Positions 34,146-42,402 of a stretch of 62,482 nucleotides of DNA are shown here, in pieces. Position 1 is the first letter of the stretch; each line of letters starts with the position of its first letter. The position numbers and the translations under genes were made by a program. This stretch comes from an uncultured Anaerolineae bacterium (lineage in GTDB: Bacteria; Chloroflexota; Anaerolineae; JACIWP01), in the NCBI GenBank assembly GCA_938049385.1, contig CALIBQ010000001.1:1-62482 (forward strand). The letters are read 5' to 3'. Below the pieces are notes generated by a model. That model had not been told where the DNA came from and ran no database searches. It saw nothing but the letters and a program-made list of their open reading frames with translations.

Positions 34146-35075
34146 TCAATACTTCACCGAGCCGGCGGTCAGCCCCTGGATCACCCAGCGCTGGAACACC
34201 AGTGCGATCAGCACCATCAGGGCCACCGACAGGCAGATGGCGGCGGAAATCCACGTCCATTGATAGCGGTACTCGAACGACAGGTTCAGGATGGCCACCG
34301 GCACGGTCTGCACTTCCATCACACCCATGGTCACCGCGCTGGCCAGCATGAACTCGCCCCATGATCCCAGGAAGGCAAAGATGCCGGCGGAGAACAGCCC
34401 CGGTGTGGACAGCGGCAGAATGACCTTGCGGTAAATCTGCAGGGGGCGGTAGCCGTCCATCTTGGCGGCGTCCTCCAGCTCCCAAGGGAGCTGAGAGAAA
34501 TAGACCGCCAGGAGCCAAGTGGTCAGCGGGATGTTATAGGCGATGTTGGGCAGGATCATCGCCAGCAGGGTGCGCAGGAGGTTTAAGGAGCGCATCAGCA
34601 CAAAGGTCGGTGCGATGACAATGACCGCCGGCAGTAACCCAGCCACCCACAGCACCATCAGCGATTGGATTTTCCAGCGAAAGCGCAGTCGTGAGATGGC
34701 GTATGCCGCCAGCGATGCCAGCAGGAGAGCGCCGGCCGCCACTGTCGTTGAGACAATCAGGCTGTTGCGCACAGGAATCAGGAAGTTCAAGTGAGGCGAG
34801 GCCTTCACCTCGGTGGTACCCTTCAGCGCGCCTTCCTGTGAGGCCTGCTCGGCCCCGGGCGCCTGAATCCCCAAAATCACCGCGTACGCCTGCAGGGTCG
34901 GCCGAGATGGCCAGAACTCCGGCGGGATGACATATTCCGTGCCCATCTGTTTGAAGGAGGTGGCAAATATCCAGTACAGGGGGCCCAGACAGAATCCGAC
35001 AATAGCCAGGGTCACCAGCCCTTCTAACACCCAGCGTTTGAGGTCGCGGCGGCCGTTGGAAGATTGTTCGTTCAT
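34146..35075 (-). CDS. ABC importer inner-membrane permease (MalG-like)
   Basis: 309 residues with six predicted membrane helices and the EAA loop (LEDAAKMDGYRPLQIYRKVILP) that contacts the ATPase. It has an unusually long periplasmic segment near residues 60-100. Start overlaps the stop of the partner permease by four bases (ATGA), so translation is coupled. Confidence 0.9.
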   Translation of the reverse strand: MNEQSSNGRRDLKRWVLEGLVTLAIVGFCLGPLYWIFATSFKQMGTEYVIPPEFWPSRPTLQAYAVILGIQAPGAEQASQEGALKGTTEVKASPHLNFLIPVRNSLIVSTTVAAGALLLASLAAYAISRLRFRWKIQSLMVLWVAGLLPAVIVIAPTFVLMRSLNLLRTLLAMILPNIAYNIPLTTWLLAVYFSQLPWELEDAAKMDGYRPLQIYRKVILPLSTPGLFSAGIFAFLGSWGEFMLASAVTMGVMEVQTVPVAILNLSFEYRYQWTWISAAICLSVALMVLIALVFQRWVIQGLTAGSVKY

Positions 35076-36016
35076 TCTTTGAACCTCAGGTTTCCTTTGA
35101 CGCGGTTGACATACACTATGGCAACCATCACCACCATCAGGAATATCACCATGGCGTAGGCGGAGCCCACGCCGAACCGGGCATATGTAAAGAAATACTT
35201 ATAGGCAAAGGTGCTCAAGGTATCGGTCGTCGTCCCTGGCCCGCCGCCGGTCAACCCGTAGGACTCTTCGAACATGCGCAGTGCCCACAGGGAGCGGAAC
35301 AGTACGGTGACCAGGATGGTCGGTAGAAGCAAGGGCAGGGTCACCCGGCGGAAGCGGAACCAGGTGCGTGCGCCATCCACTTTGGCGGCGTCGTAGATGT
35401 CCTGGGGGATGGAGGCCAGGCCGGCCAGCAGAAGGATGCCCATCATCGAGGCATTCTTCCAGACGGAAGCGACGATGATGCTGTGAACAGCCAGAGTAGG
35501 GTCAGTCAGGAACGCCGGCGGCCTGCTCACCAGCCCTGTGGCCATCAGCAGATACCCGAAGATGCCGGCGTCCGCGTGGAACAGCCAGCGCCACAACATC
35601 GCCGAGACAATGGGCGGGATCGCCCAGGGCACCACCAGCACAGCCCGCAGGATGCCCCGCAAGCGGGGATGGACAGAAAAGGTGGCGATGGCCATGCCCA
35701 GACCGATGGCCAGCTCGAAAGCCACCGTCATGACCGTATAATACAGGGTGAAGCCGAAAGCGCCGCGGAACGCCTCGCTCTTCATCACGGCGATGTAATT
35801 CTGCAGTCCGACGAACTGTGCGTTCAGCCAATCGGCGGTGCGGTGCAGACTGAAAAAGCTGTAAATGAAGGTCTGCACGATGGGATAATACATGAACAAC
35901 GTCACGAAAATGAGCGCCGGGATAATGAAGAGCACCGCCATGCCTGGCTCAGTGAGCCGGAATTTTCGCGTTAGGGTTCTCATTCCGTATTGATCTCCGC
36001 TGTTATGCACTGCCAT
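35072..36016 (-). CDS. ABC importer inner-membrane permease (MalF/UgpA-like)
   Basis: 314 residues with six membrane helices and the EAA loop (YDAAKVDGARTWFRFRRVTLP). Pairs with the MalG-like subunit. Start at 36016 has GGAG five bases ahead; an internal ATG at top position 35983 (MRTLTRK) is an alternative. The CUT1 class suggests a carbohydrate or polyol-like substrate, although glycerol-phosphate and related polar compounds use the same class. Confidence 0.9.
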   Translation of the reverse strand: MAVHNSGDQYGMRTLTRKFRLTEPGMAVLFIIPALIFVTLFMYYPIVQTFIYSFFSLHRTADWLNAQFVGLQNYIAVMKSEAFRGAFGFTLYYTVMTVAFELAIGLGMAIATFSVHPRLRGILRAVLVVPWAIPPIVSAMLWRWLFHADAGIFGYLLMATGLVSRPPAFLTDPTLAVHSIIVASVWKNASMMGILLLAGLASIPQDIYDAAKVDGARTWFRFRRVTLPLLLPTILVTVLFRSLWALRMFEESYGLTGGGPGTTTDTLSTFAYKYFFTYARFGVGSAYAMVIFLMVVMVAIVYVNRVKGNLRFKE

Positions 36017-36122
36017 GCGCTCCAGGATGCTCTATTCGTCTTCCGGTGGGGTGCCGCGCCGGCGGAAACCCGGCCGCCGCGGCACCCCTTTCCGCAGTCT
36101 AGACCATCACGAAGTCGAAGGA

Positions 36123-37517
36123 TCAGGGCCCTTTCTCGATCACGTCAATGGCCGCGCAGGCATCATCAAGTGCCTGCTTGGGCGAGATCTGACCGGACAG
36201 GGCGGAGTGAATCTGCGCCTGGAGCAGGTCGGTAATTTCGCCGTAGTTGGCGCTGGGCAAAGGCGGGATGGCGGTCTTGGCGATCTCTTCGATGAGCGGC
36301 AGGTTGGGGTTGGCCTTCAGCACGTCGGGGTCGGTGTAGACATCGGAGTGCCCCTGGATGGGACCCCAGGCCAGGTTGAAGTTCTTCATCGTGGGCAGGC
36401 TGCCCCACAGCTCCAGCACCTTGAGGGCTTCCTCGGGGTTGTCGCTGTAGGCGCTCACCGCGAAGGCCCAGAATTCGGGGAAGCCGGCATGCCGGCCGCC
36501 GGGCTGGGCCGGGTTCGGGATGAAGCCCCACTTGCCCACGATCTTGGACTTCGCGGGGTCGTCAATCCAGAAGAGCAGGTCCTGCCGGCCGGTGAAGAAG
36601 ATGGTCTGTCCGCTGACAAAGCGCACGTTGGCATCCTCTTCCTTCCAGGACAGCGCTTCCTGCGGCGTGTACCCCTTCTTGAACAGCATGGTCATGAACT
36701 CCAGCGCATTCACCGCCTCGGGGGAGTTCATGGCGCAAGTGCCGTCCTTGTTGAAATAGGTGCCGCCAAAGCCGTGCAGGAATTCGGACCAGCGGTTGAC
36801 CAGCACCACGTTGCGCATGGCCGGCCAGTCCCAACAGCCCAGGTCTGGGTTGTCCTTGCGGATGGTGTCGCAGGCCGCGATGATGTCGTCATAGGTCTCG
36901 GGCGGCTTCAGGCCGTACTTCTCCAGCAGGTCCTTGCGGTAGTACAGCCCGCCGATGCCGCCCCAGGCCGGCCCCAGGGCCACCAGCTTGCCGTTGTGGC
37001 GGAAGATATCGAGGTAGGCGGGATCATACTTGGCCAGCAGGGCGGGGTCCACCTTGTCGTCGAGCGGCATGAGCCAGCCGGCCTCGGCAAACTCGGTGAT
37101 CCAGTAGCCCACCACGTACAGCAGGTCCACTGTCGGGTCCTTGGCCATCCAGTAGGTGGTGAGGTTGTCATGCCATTTGTTGGCATCGAGCGGCTGCATG
37201 ATCAACTGGATGTCGATGTTGGGGTACTTCTCAGCAACCACCTGGCGCATGTACTCCAGCGGGGCAGGGGCGGGGCCAAAGGACATGTTGAAGTACTGGT
37301 GGCCGGCGAAGGAGAGCTGGGTGCGCTTCTCGGGGACGACAACCGTCTCCACCACCTTCTTTTCGACCGGCACCTCTTTGGTGACGACCACGGTCTGGAC
37401 GACGGGCTTCTCGACGACTTTCTCGACCACCTGTGGGGTTGCCGGCGCGCAGGCCGTCAGAACAGCGAGGATGAGCAGGCCGGCCAGAATCATCCGGAAA
37501 ATACTGCGGGCTTTCAT
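36123..37517 (-). CDS. Extracellular solute-binding lipoprotein of the ABC importer
   Basis: 464 residues. Lipoprotein signal peptide with lipobox LTAC, then a short Val/Lys/Glu-repeat linker (residues about 30-60) that tethers the binding domain, then a periplasmic binding protein type 1 (family 1 solute-binding) fold with features such as WDWPAMRN and EALKVLELWG. Chloroflexota-type linkers of this kind are common. Start fixed by AAGGAGG eleven bases ahead of the ATG. First structural gene of the importer. Confidence 0.9.
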   Translation of the reverse strand: MKARSIFRMILAGLLILAVLTACAPATPQVVEKVVEKPVVQTVVVTKEVPVEKKVVETVVVPEKRTQLSFAGHQYFNMSFGPAPAPLEYMRQVVAEKYPNIDIQLIMQPLDANKWHDNLTTYWMAKDPTVDLLYVVGYWITEFAEAGWLMPLDDKVDPALLAKYDPAYLDIFRHNGKLVALGPAWGGIGGLYYRKDLLEKYGLKPPETYDDIIAACDTIRKDNPDLGCWDWPAMRNVVLVNRWSEFLHGFGGTYFNKDGTCAMNSPEAVNALEFMTMLFKKGYTPQEALSWKEEDANVRFVSGQTIFFTGRQDLLFWIDDPAKSKIVGKWGFIPNPAQPGGRHAGFPEFWAFAVSAYSDNPEEALKVLELWGSLPTMKNFNLAWGPIQGHSDVYTDPDVLKANPNLPLIEEIAKTAIPPLPSANYGEITDLLQAQIHSALSGQISPKQALDDACAAIDVIEKGP

Positions 37518-37720
37518 TGACCTTATTCCTCCTTTGTGAAAGCGGAACACAACGCGTTGGCCAACCACGTCCCCAGCAACGTCACATCAATCCATCCGCA
37601 AGGCGTTCTTCTCCCCTTTCCTCACCTCCTTTCCATGTGTGTTACGCTCCTCCAGGCGTCCATCGCAAACAGGATCATGGGACAATGGACAAGATGTCAC
37701 TCTCTAGCCGCATAACGGGC

Positions 37721-38449
37721 TCAGCGAGCGATATGCAGGAAATACTTATAGCGGTCGGAACGAGCGATGATGATGGAATACTCAACGGGGGTTCCGTCGC
37801 TGGCGTACGCCACCCCCTCCACCCGCAGTAAAGGGGCGGACTTGCGCACCTTCAACAGGCGGGCATACTCCGGTGTCGCGGCGATGGCCTCAATAGTCTT
37901 ATCCGCCTCGCTCATATGGATGCCTTTGCGCTCCAGCAGGTTCCACAGTGAGACTTCCTGTCGGATTTCTTCCTCGGTCAGCTCAATGAATGAGGGTAGC
38001 CGCATAAATGAGATATTCAGGGCGATGATTTCCCCGTTTGCCAAGCGTAACCGCTCGATATGCCATATTGGAGCACCTTGCTGGAGCTGAAGGGCCTGCG
38101 CGATGTGTGGAGACGCCGGCTCCCGCTGAAACGACAGCAGTCGCGTCTCCGGCACCATACCTCGGGCACGCAGTTCCTCGGAGAAACTGCTCAGACGCGC
38201 CAGTGTGCGCTCCACCCGCGGCGGCTGTACAAAGGTGCCGCGCCCTTGAATACGCTTGATAAATCCTTTTTCTTCTAACTCCTCCAGGGCGCGCCGGACT
38301 GTAATGCGGCTGACACCATACTGTTCGATGAGTTCGCGTTCGGTGGGGATAGCTTCGTGTGGCTTGAATTCGCCGGCGAGGAGCTTGTTCGTCAGGATTT
38401 CGCACAGTTGATGATACAGCGGCACCGAAGAATTGCGGTCCAGAAGCAT
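37721..38449 (-). CDS. GntR/HutC-family regulator
   Basis: 242 residues. An N-terminal winged helix (PLYHQLCEILTNKLLAGEF, then ERELIEQYGVSRITVRRALEELEEKG) is followed by a UTRA effector domain from about residue 90 onwards, the HutC subfamily that senses sugars, phosphorylated sugars or amino acid derivatives. It is co-directional with the 16-gene cluster and only 200 bases upstream, so it probably controls that cluster. Direct repeats overlap the region just after its own promoter (38487-38509), pointing to autoregulation. Confidence 0.88.
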   Translation of the reverse strand: MLLDRNSSVPLYHQLCEILTNKLLAGEFKPHEAIPTERELIEQYGVSRITVRRALEELEEKGFIKRIQGRGTFVQPPRVERTLARLSSFSEELRARGMVPETRLLSFQREPASPHIAQALQLQQGAPIWHIERLRLANGEIIALNISFMRLPSFIELTEEEIRQEVSLWNLLERKGIHMSEADKTIEAIAATPEYARLLKVRKSAPLLRVEGVAYASDGTPVEYSIIIARSDRYKYFLHIAR

Positions 38450-38486
38450 ATGCCACCCCACCTTCTGGTCTGAGAAAAGTCATGAA

Positions 38487-38509
38487 ATCATAATGTCATA
38501 TCATCATAA
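38487..38509 (-). promoter_or_regulatory. Putative operator of the GntR regulator
   Basis: TTATGAT occurs twice (plus 38487-38493 and 38503-38509, read as ATCATAA), 16 bases apart, just downstream of the -10 box of the regulator's own promoter. Confidence 0.4.
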
Positions 38510-38512
38510 CCA

Positions 38513-38541
38513 ATTATAGCACGCTTTTTTCACACTGTCAA
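38513..38541 (-). promoter_or_regulatory. Promoter of the GntR gene and possibly the whole cluster
   Basis: Consensus TTGACA (plus 38536-38541) and TATAAT (plus 38513-38518) with a 17-base spacer. I see no equally good promoter between the regulator and the importer genes. Confidence 0.75.
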
Positions 38542-38875
38542 GAGGCTCCTCATACAAAAAGTTGGGCTTTTCAACGCTGCAACATATTGTGGAGAGGATA
38601 TGCACCATCAGATGGATAAGTCCGGCGGCTCCCGCCCCACACCCGTAAGACCCGGTTCTCCACATTCCAGTGCTTCCAGCCCCACCTCCCAACGCGCTGG
38701 CTTCTTGTTCGATGGCGTTCACGGCGCATACTTCCCCGGTAAGCCAGTTTGGCTGTAGGCGGTGCTCCTCCTGGTGCAGGTTCTGCCGCAGCTCCTGTAT
38801 CGGGGAGCGCCGCCTTTTGTCAAGATTGCCTCATATTACCCGGTAACGATCTGCTGGCGCAAGTACTTAAAAAGC
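38542..38875. other. Intergenic stretch with possible transposon remnant
   Basis: No gene I trust. On the minus strand a frame near 38560-38820 gives text such as NAIEQEASALGGGAG and GSYGCGAG that faintly recalls the C-terminal tail of IS200/IS605-type TnpB proteins. It has no complete domain. Reported only as a possible decayed insertion. Confidence 0.2.
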
Positions 38876-38904
38876 TTGACATGCTCTGCAAAAGTTGCTA
38901 TATT
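38876..38904 (+). promoter_or_regulatory. Promoter of the acyl-CoA ligase gene
   Basis: TTGACA at 38876-38881 and TATATT at 38899-38904, 17-base spacer. The leader to the start codon is about 290 bases, with a small hairpin (GAGCC/GGCTC) but no recognisable switch. Confidence 0.65.
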
Positions 38905-39197
38905 GAATATGTCGAATGTATCTCGCGGCGCGCAGTTCCCGGTTCCAGCTTGAGTGTTCGCGGAGTATTTCCATTTCACAGTAGCTGTCATCCGTCTCTC
39001 CCGCCGGCATTTCTCTGTCTTTGGTTGCGGATTGTTCTGACAACATTTCATCATCCCACTTCGTCGCACCCAACCATATTGGTGGCTCACTCCCTCTGCT
39101 CTGCTGTCTGACACGCCCTCAAGGAGGAGGTTGATAGAGCCAGATGGCTCGTGAAATATCGGGACGAGGTCGTCACCAAGCGTAAGGAGGCGAAAGG

Positions 39198-40928
39198 ATG
39201 GAAAAGCCCTGGCTGAGGTTCTACGAGGAGGGGGTGCCCCACACCATTGATTACCCACCCTACTTACTGCACGAACTGCTGGACCACACTGTGGAGCGGT
39301 TCCCTGACCGGCCGGCGATGATTTTCGGCGCGTCCGTCGGCTCCCGCTTGCTCACTCGCGCCATCACGTATCGGGAGCTGGGTCAATTGGCAGACCGGTT
39401 CGCCGCCGGCCTGCAGAGCCTGGGCGTGAAAAAGGGAGACCGCGTCGCCATCCAGCTCCCTAACTGTCCCCAGTTTCCCATCGCCTTTTACGGGACGTTG
39501 AAGGCCGGCGGCGTCGTCGTGTCCACCAGCCCGCTGTACGTGGCGCGCGAGATCGAGTATCAACTGCGGGATGCCGGCGCCCAGGTCATGGTTACCCTGA
39601 CCCGCAACTTCCGCGACGTGGAACAGGCCCGTCCCCACACGCCGTTGCGCCATGTCATCGTCACTAATATCAAGGAATACTTCCCCGCGCCGCTCAAACT
39701 GCTCTTCTCCCTGGCGGTGGAGAAGAAAGAGGGACATTACCTCAAATTGCCCGAGCGCCCGGGCAACATCTGGTTCCAGGACTTCCTGGCAAAGGCGCCG
39801 GCCAAACCGGAGCCTGTCCACATAGACCAGGAGGACCTGGCGCTGCTCCAGTACACCGGCGGCACGACCGGCGTTTCCAAAGGTGCTATGCTCACCCACC
39901 GCAACATGGTGGTCAACACCATCCAGGTGCGCTCCTGGCTGACCGACACCAAAGAAGGCCAGGAAGTCGCCCTTTGCGCCGCGCCCTTCTTCCATGTGTA
40001 CGGCATGACCGTGGGCATGAGCTTCAGCGTCTATGTCGGCGCCACGATGGTGCTGATGGCGAACCCGCGCCATATTGACGAAATGCTGATGCTCATTGAT
40101 AAGTTCCGGCCGACGGTGTTCCCCGGTGTGCCGACCATGTATGTGGCGATCAACAACCATCCGGATGTGGCCGCCGGCAAGTACCACCTGCGCTCCATCC
40201 GCGCCTGCATCAGCGGCTCCGCACCTCTTCCGGTCGAGGTGAAGACCAAGTTTGAGGAGCTGACGGGCGGCAAACTGGTGGAGGGGTACGGCCTGACCGA
40301 GGCGGCACCGGTCACCCACTGCAACCCGATCTACGGCTTGAACAAGGCCGGCTCCATCGGCCTGCCCTTCCCGGATGTGGACGCCAAAATCGTGGATGTG
40401 GAGACGGGGGAGAAGGAACTGCCCATCGGCGAGATCGGCGAGCTGATCCTGCGCGGCCCCCAGGTGATGAAGGGCTACTGGAACATGCCGGAGGAAACGG
40501 CCATCGCTCTCCGCAACGGCTGGCTGTACACCGGTGATGTGGCGAAAATGGATGAGGACGGCTATTTCTACATCGTGGACCGCAAGAAGGACATGATCAT
40601 CTCCGGCGGTTTCAACATCTATCCGCGCGAGATCGAGGATGTGCTGTACGAACATCCGGCGGTGAAGGAGGCGGTGGCCGCCGGCGTGCCCGACGAGTAC
40701 CGCGGCGAGATGCTCAAGGTTTACATCGTGCTGAAAGAGGGCATGACCGCGACGGAAGAGGAGATTATCGAGTTCTGCCGCCAGCGCCTGGCCAAGTACA
40801 AGGTGCCGCGAGCGGTGGAATTCCGCACCGAACTGCCGAAGACCCTGGTGGGCAAGTTCCTGCGCCGCGCCCTGGTGGAGGAAGAGCGCCGCCGGCTGGA
40901 GGAGAAAAAGAAACAACAGCAGGCGTGA
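39198..40928 (+). CDS. Long-chain acyl-CoA synthetase
   Basis: 576 residues of the ANL superfamily. P-loop YTGGTTGVSKGAMLTH begins at residue 219, the A8 hinge motif lies near GDVAKMDEDGYFYIVDRKKD, and the catalytic A10 lysine falls in LPKTLVGKFLRR. It activates fatty acids to acyl-CoA with ATP via an acyl-AMP. GGAGG precedes the ATG. It is monocistronic with its own promoter and terminator, and no beta-oxidation gene is adjacent. Confidence 0.92.
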   Translation: MEKPWLRFYEEGVPHTIDYPPYLLHELLDHTVERFPDRPAMIFGASVGSRLLTRAITYRELGQLADRFAAGLQSLGVKKGDRVAIQLPNCPQFPIAFYGTLKAGGVVVSTSPLYVAREIEYQLRDAGAQVMVTLTRNFRDVEQARPHTPLRHVIVTNIKEYFPAPLKLLFSLAVEKKEGHYLKLPERPGNIWFQDFLAKAPAKPEPVHIDQEDLALLQYTGGTTGVSKGAMLTHRNMVVNTIQVRSWLTDTKEGQEVALCAAPFFHVYGMTVGMSFSVYVGATMVLMANPRHIDEMLMLIDKFRPTVFPGVPTMYVAINNHPDVAAGKYHLRSIRACISGSAPLPVEVKTKFEELTGGKLVEGYGLTEAAPVTHCNPIYGLNKAGSIGLPFPDVDAKIVDVETGEKELPIGEIGELILRGPQVMKGYWNMPEETAIALRNGWLYTGDVAKMDEDGYFYIVDRKKDMIISGGFNIYPREIEDVLYEHPAVKEAVAAGVPDEYRGEMLKVYIVLKEGMTATEEEIIEFCRQRLAKYKVPRAVEFRTELPKTLVGKFLRRALVEEERRRLEEKKKQQQA

Positions 40929-40961
40929 AAGAGCGCTTCCCCCTGTGCGAATGATTGCAGA

Positions 40962-40993
40962 GACAGCCGCCTACAAGGCGGCTGTCCCTTGTT
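40962..40993 (+). terminator. Terminator of the acyl-CoA ligase gene
   Basis: Perfect 10-bp stem 40962-40971/40977-40986 followed by CCTTGTTT. Confidence 0.8.
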
Positions 40994-41012
40994 TCCGGCG
41001 GTCAGGCACGCT

Positions 41013-41041
41013 TTGACCGCCGGCGCACAGTGCGCTACAAT
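41013..41041 (+). promoter_or_regulatory. Promoter of the first FmdB-like gene
   Basis: TTGACC at 41013-41018 and TACAAT at 41036-41041, 17-base spacer, 31 bases before the ATG. Confidence 0.75.
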
Positions 41042-41072
41042 AGAATTGCATCCTGCTGGTTGGAGGGCGGCA

Positions 41073-41300
41073 ATGCCTGTATACGAATATCGCTGTCCAG
41101 ACTGCGGCGCGGTGTTCTCGAAGATGCGCCCTATGAGTCAGGCGGACGCGCCGGTGGAGTGTGAACGGTGCGGGAAGCGGAACGCCCGGCGCATGCTGTC
41201 CCGCATCGCCCCGGTGCGCCGCGAGGACGGCGCCGGCGCGAGTGCCGGCGGAGGCTGTGCCGGCTGTAGCTCCGCAAACTGCAGTACCTGCGGCCGTTGA
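41073..41300 (+). CDS. FmdB-family zinc-ribbon protein
   Basis: 75 residues starting MPVYEYRCPDCG, the standard FmdB opening, with the second knuckle CERCGKR near residue 33. The C-terminus is a Gly/Ala stretch followed by a cysteine-rich tail (CAGCSSANCSTCG), commonly seen in this family. FmdB proteins are putative regulators; function is unproven. Cotranscribed with the cupin gene 25 bases downstream. Confidence 0.85.
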   Translation: MPVYEYRCPDCGAVFSKMRPMSQADAPVECERCGKRNARRMLSRIAPVRREDGAGASAGGGCAGCSSANCSTCGR

Positions 41301-41325
41301 ACCATTCTGAAGGGAGAAGTATCCC

Positions 41326-41700
41326 ATGAAAGAGCCTAAGGCCAAGGTCGTTCATTATTCCCAGGTGCCGGCGCAAGAATTCGGCGATGAAGCGCCCGGC
41401 GTCACCATCCGCTGGCTGATTGACGAGGAGCATGATGGCGCTCCCTACTACGCTATGCGCCTGATCGAGGTGGCGCCTGGCGGACATACCCCGCGCCATA
41501 CCCATGCCTTCGAGCATGAGAATTTCATTTTAGAGGGGAAGGGCCGCCTGCTCATCGGCGGCACATGGCACGAGGTGGGGCCAGGGGATGTGGCATTTGT
41601 CCCGCCGGGAGTGGAGCACACGTATGAGAACGCCGGCGATGGGCCGTTCAAGTTCCTCTGCTCCATCCCGGTGAACAGCATCCTGTCGGGGAAGCGGTAG
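41326..41700 (+). CDS. Single-domain cupin protein
   Basis: 124 residues with the cupin motifs GGHTPRHTHAFEHENF (metal-binding His/His/Glu) and the second motif PPGVEHTYENAG. Small cupins bind a metal and act as isomerases, dioxygenases or sensors; the reaction cannot be told. GAAGGGAGAAG precedes the ATG. Ends at a bidirectional terminator shared with the convergent second FmdB-like gene. Confidence 0.85.
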   Translation: MKEPKAKVVHYSQVPAQEFGDEAPGVTIRWLIDEEHDGAPYYAMRLIEVAPGGHTPRHTHAFEHENFILEGKGRLLIGGTWHEVGPGDVAFVPPGVEHTYENAGDGPFKFLCSIPVNSILSGKR

Positions 41701-41727
41701 GGACCGTCCCCTGCAGGCCGGCAAGGA

Positions 41728-41762
41728 GAACAGGGCACCCGATTGGGGTGCCCTGTTCGTAA
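41728..41762. terminator. Terminator shared by convergent genes
   Basis: Perfect 13-bp stem 41728-41740/41746-41758 with a five-base loop, between the cupin and the minus-strand FmdB-like gene. Confidence 0.75.
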
Positions 41763-41787
41763 TTTCCACCGAAAATAGGCCGGGAAC

Positions 41788-42084
41788 TTAATCCTCGCCG
41801 CAGGAGCAGGCGATCTTCTTGCTCTCCTGGGCATTCTTGCCGGCGGTCTCCTTCTTGTGCCCGTTGCCGTTGTCCTTAATCTCGCCGGGCACCGCAGTGG
41901 GCGACTTTGCCCGATGGTCCGTGCAGTACCAACCCGAACCCTTGAACACAATTCCCACAGGCTGAAAAACGCGGCGCACCGTCCCGTCGCACTCCGGACA
42001 GCGCTTCAAAGGAGGCTCGGTGAAGCTCTGCTGACGCTCGAACTGCAGCCCGCACTGGTCGCATTGATATACGTAGGTTGGCAT
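41788..42084 (-). CDS. Second FmdB-family zinc-ribbon protein
   Basis: 98 residues. Starts MPTYVYQCDQCG with the second knuckle CPECDG, then FKGSGWYCTDHR, the family's GSGWY motif, and a Lys-rich tail ending in CSCGED. This longer form is the classical FmdB layout; the 41073-41300 copy is the short form. The ATG at 42082-42084 has GGAGG eight bases ahead and is preferred over a GTG and an ATG 6-9 bases upstream. Confidence 0.85.
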   Translation of the reverse strand: MPTYVYQCDQCGLQFERQQSFTEPPLKRCPECDGTVRRVFQPVGIVFKGSGWYCTDHRAKSPTAVPGEIKDNGNGHKKETAGKNAQESKKIACSCGED

Positions 42085-42208
42085 AGCCATCACCTCCCTG
42101 TCATGACAGGATGTCGTGATGCATCACGTACGTTCCTGCAATTTGCTATTATAGCACTCTTGACAGGAATTCAGCAAATTCTCAGGCTGAGGGTGTTGAA
42201 AAGTTCGC

Positions 42209-42317
42209 GGCCTGGCGGCTGAAGCCGCGGCAACAACTGCGAAGCCTGCGGAGGCAGGCTTTGCGAAGTCGGCCTACGCCAACTTCGCAAACACAGCCGT
42301 AGTTTCAACTGCCAGGC
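42209..42317 (+). repeat. Interspersed palindromic repeat R1, copy 3
   Basis: Same element as 1041-1129, preceded at 42192-42201 by GGTGTTGAAA, the same end sequence seen at the R2 borders. It lies in the 318-base gap 42085-42402 ahead of the selenoprotein promoter. Confidence 0.85.
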
Positions 42318-42330
42318 TCTGTCAGCATTC

Positions 42331-42358
42331 TTGACAATCTATCCCACTGCGGTATAAC
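42331..42358 (+). promoter_or_regulatory. Promoter of the thioredoxin-like selenoprotein gene
   Basis: TTGACA at 42331-42336 and TATAAC at 42353-42358, 16-base spacer, 44 bases before the ATG. Confidence 0.75.
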
Positions 42359-42402
42359 ACGCGCAGTGATGCCGGCACAATCCGTTGTTCCCAGGAGGAA
42401 GT

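Noticed and set aside
32695-34263. 522-codon plus-strand frame
   Set aside because: Antisense shadow of the pterin methyltransferase and ABC ATPase genes.
36015-37520. 501-codon plus-strand frame
   Set aside because: Antisense shadow of the solute-binding lipoprotein, which has a clear lipobox and ribosome binding site.
36123-37568. Start of the solute-binding protein at 37568
   Set aside because: The ATG at 37515-37517 has a strong ribosome binding site directly before the lipoprotein signal peptide.
39264-40916. 550-codon open frame on the minus strand
   Set aside because: Exactly antisense to the acyl-CoA ligase gene, which has full motifs, a promoter and a ribosome binding site. The frame is a byproduct of high GC at third positions.
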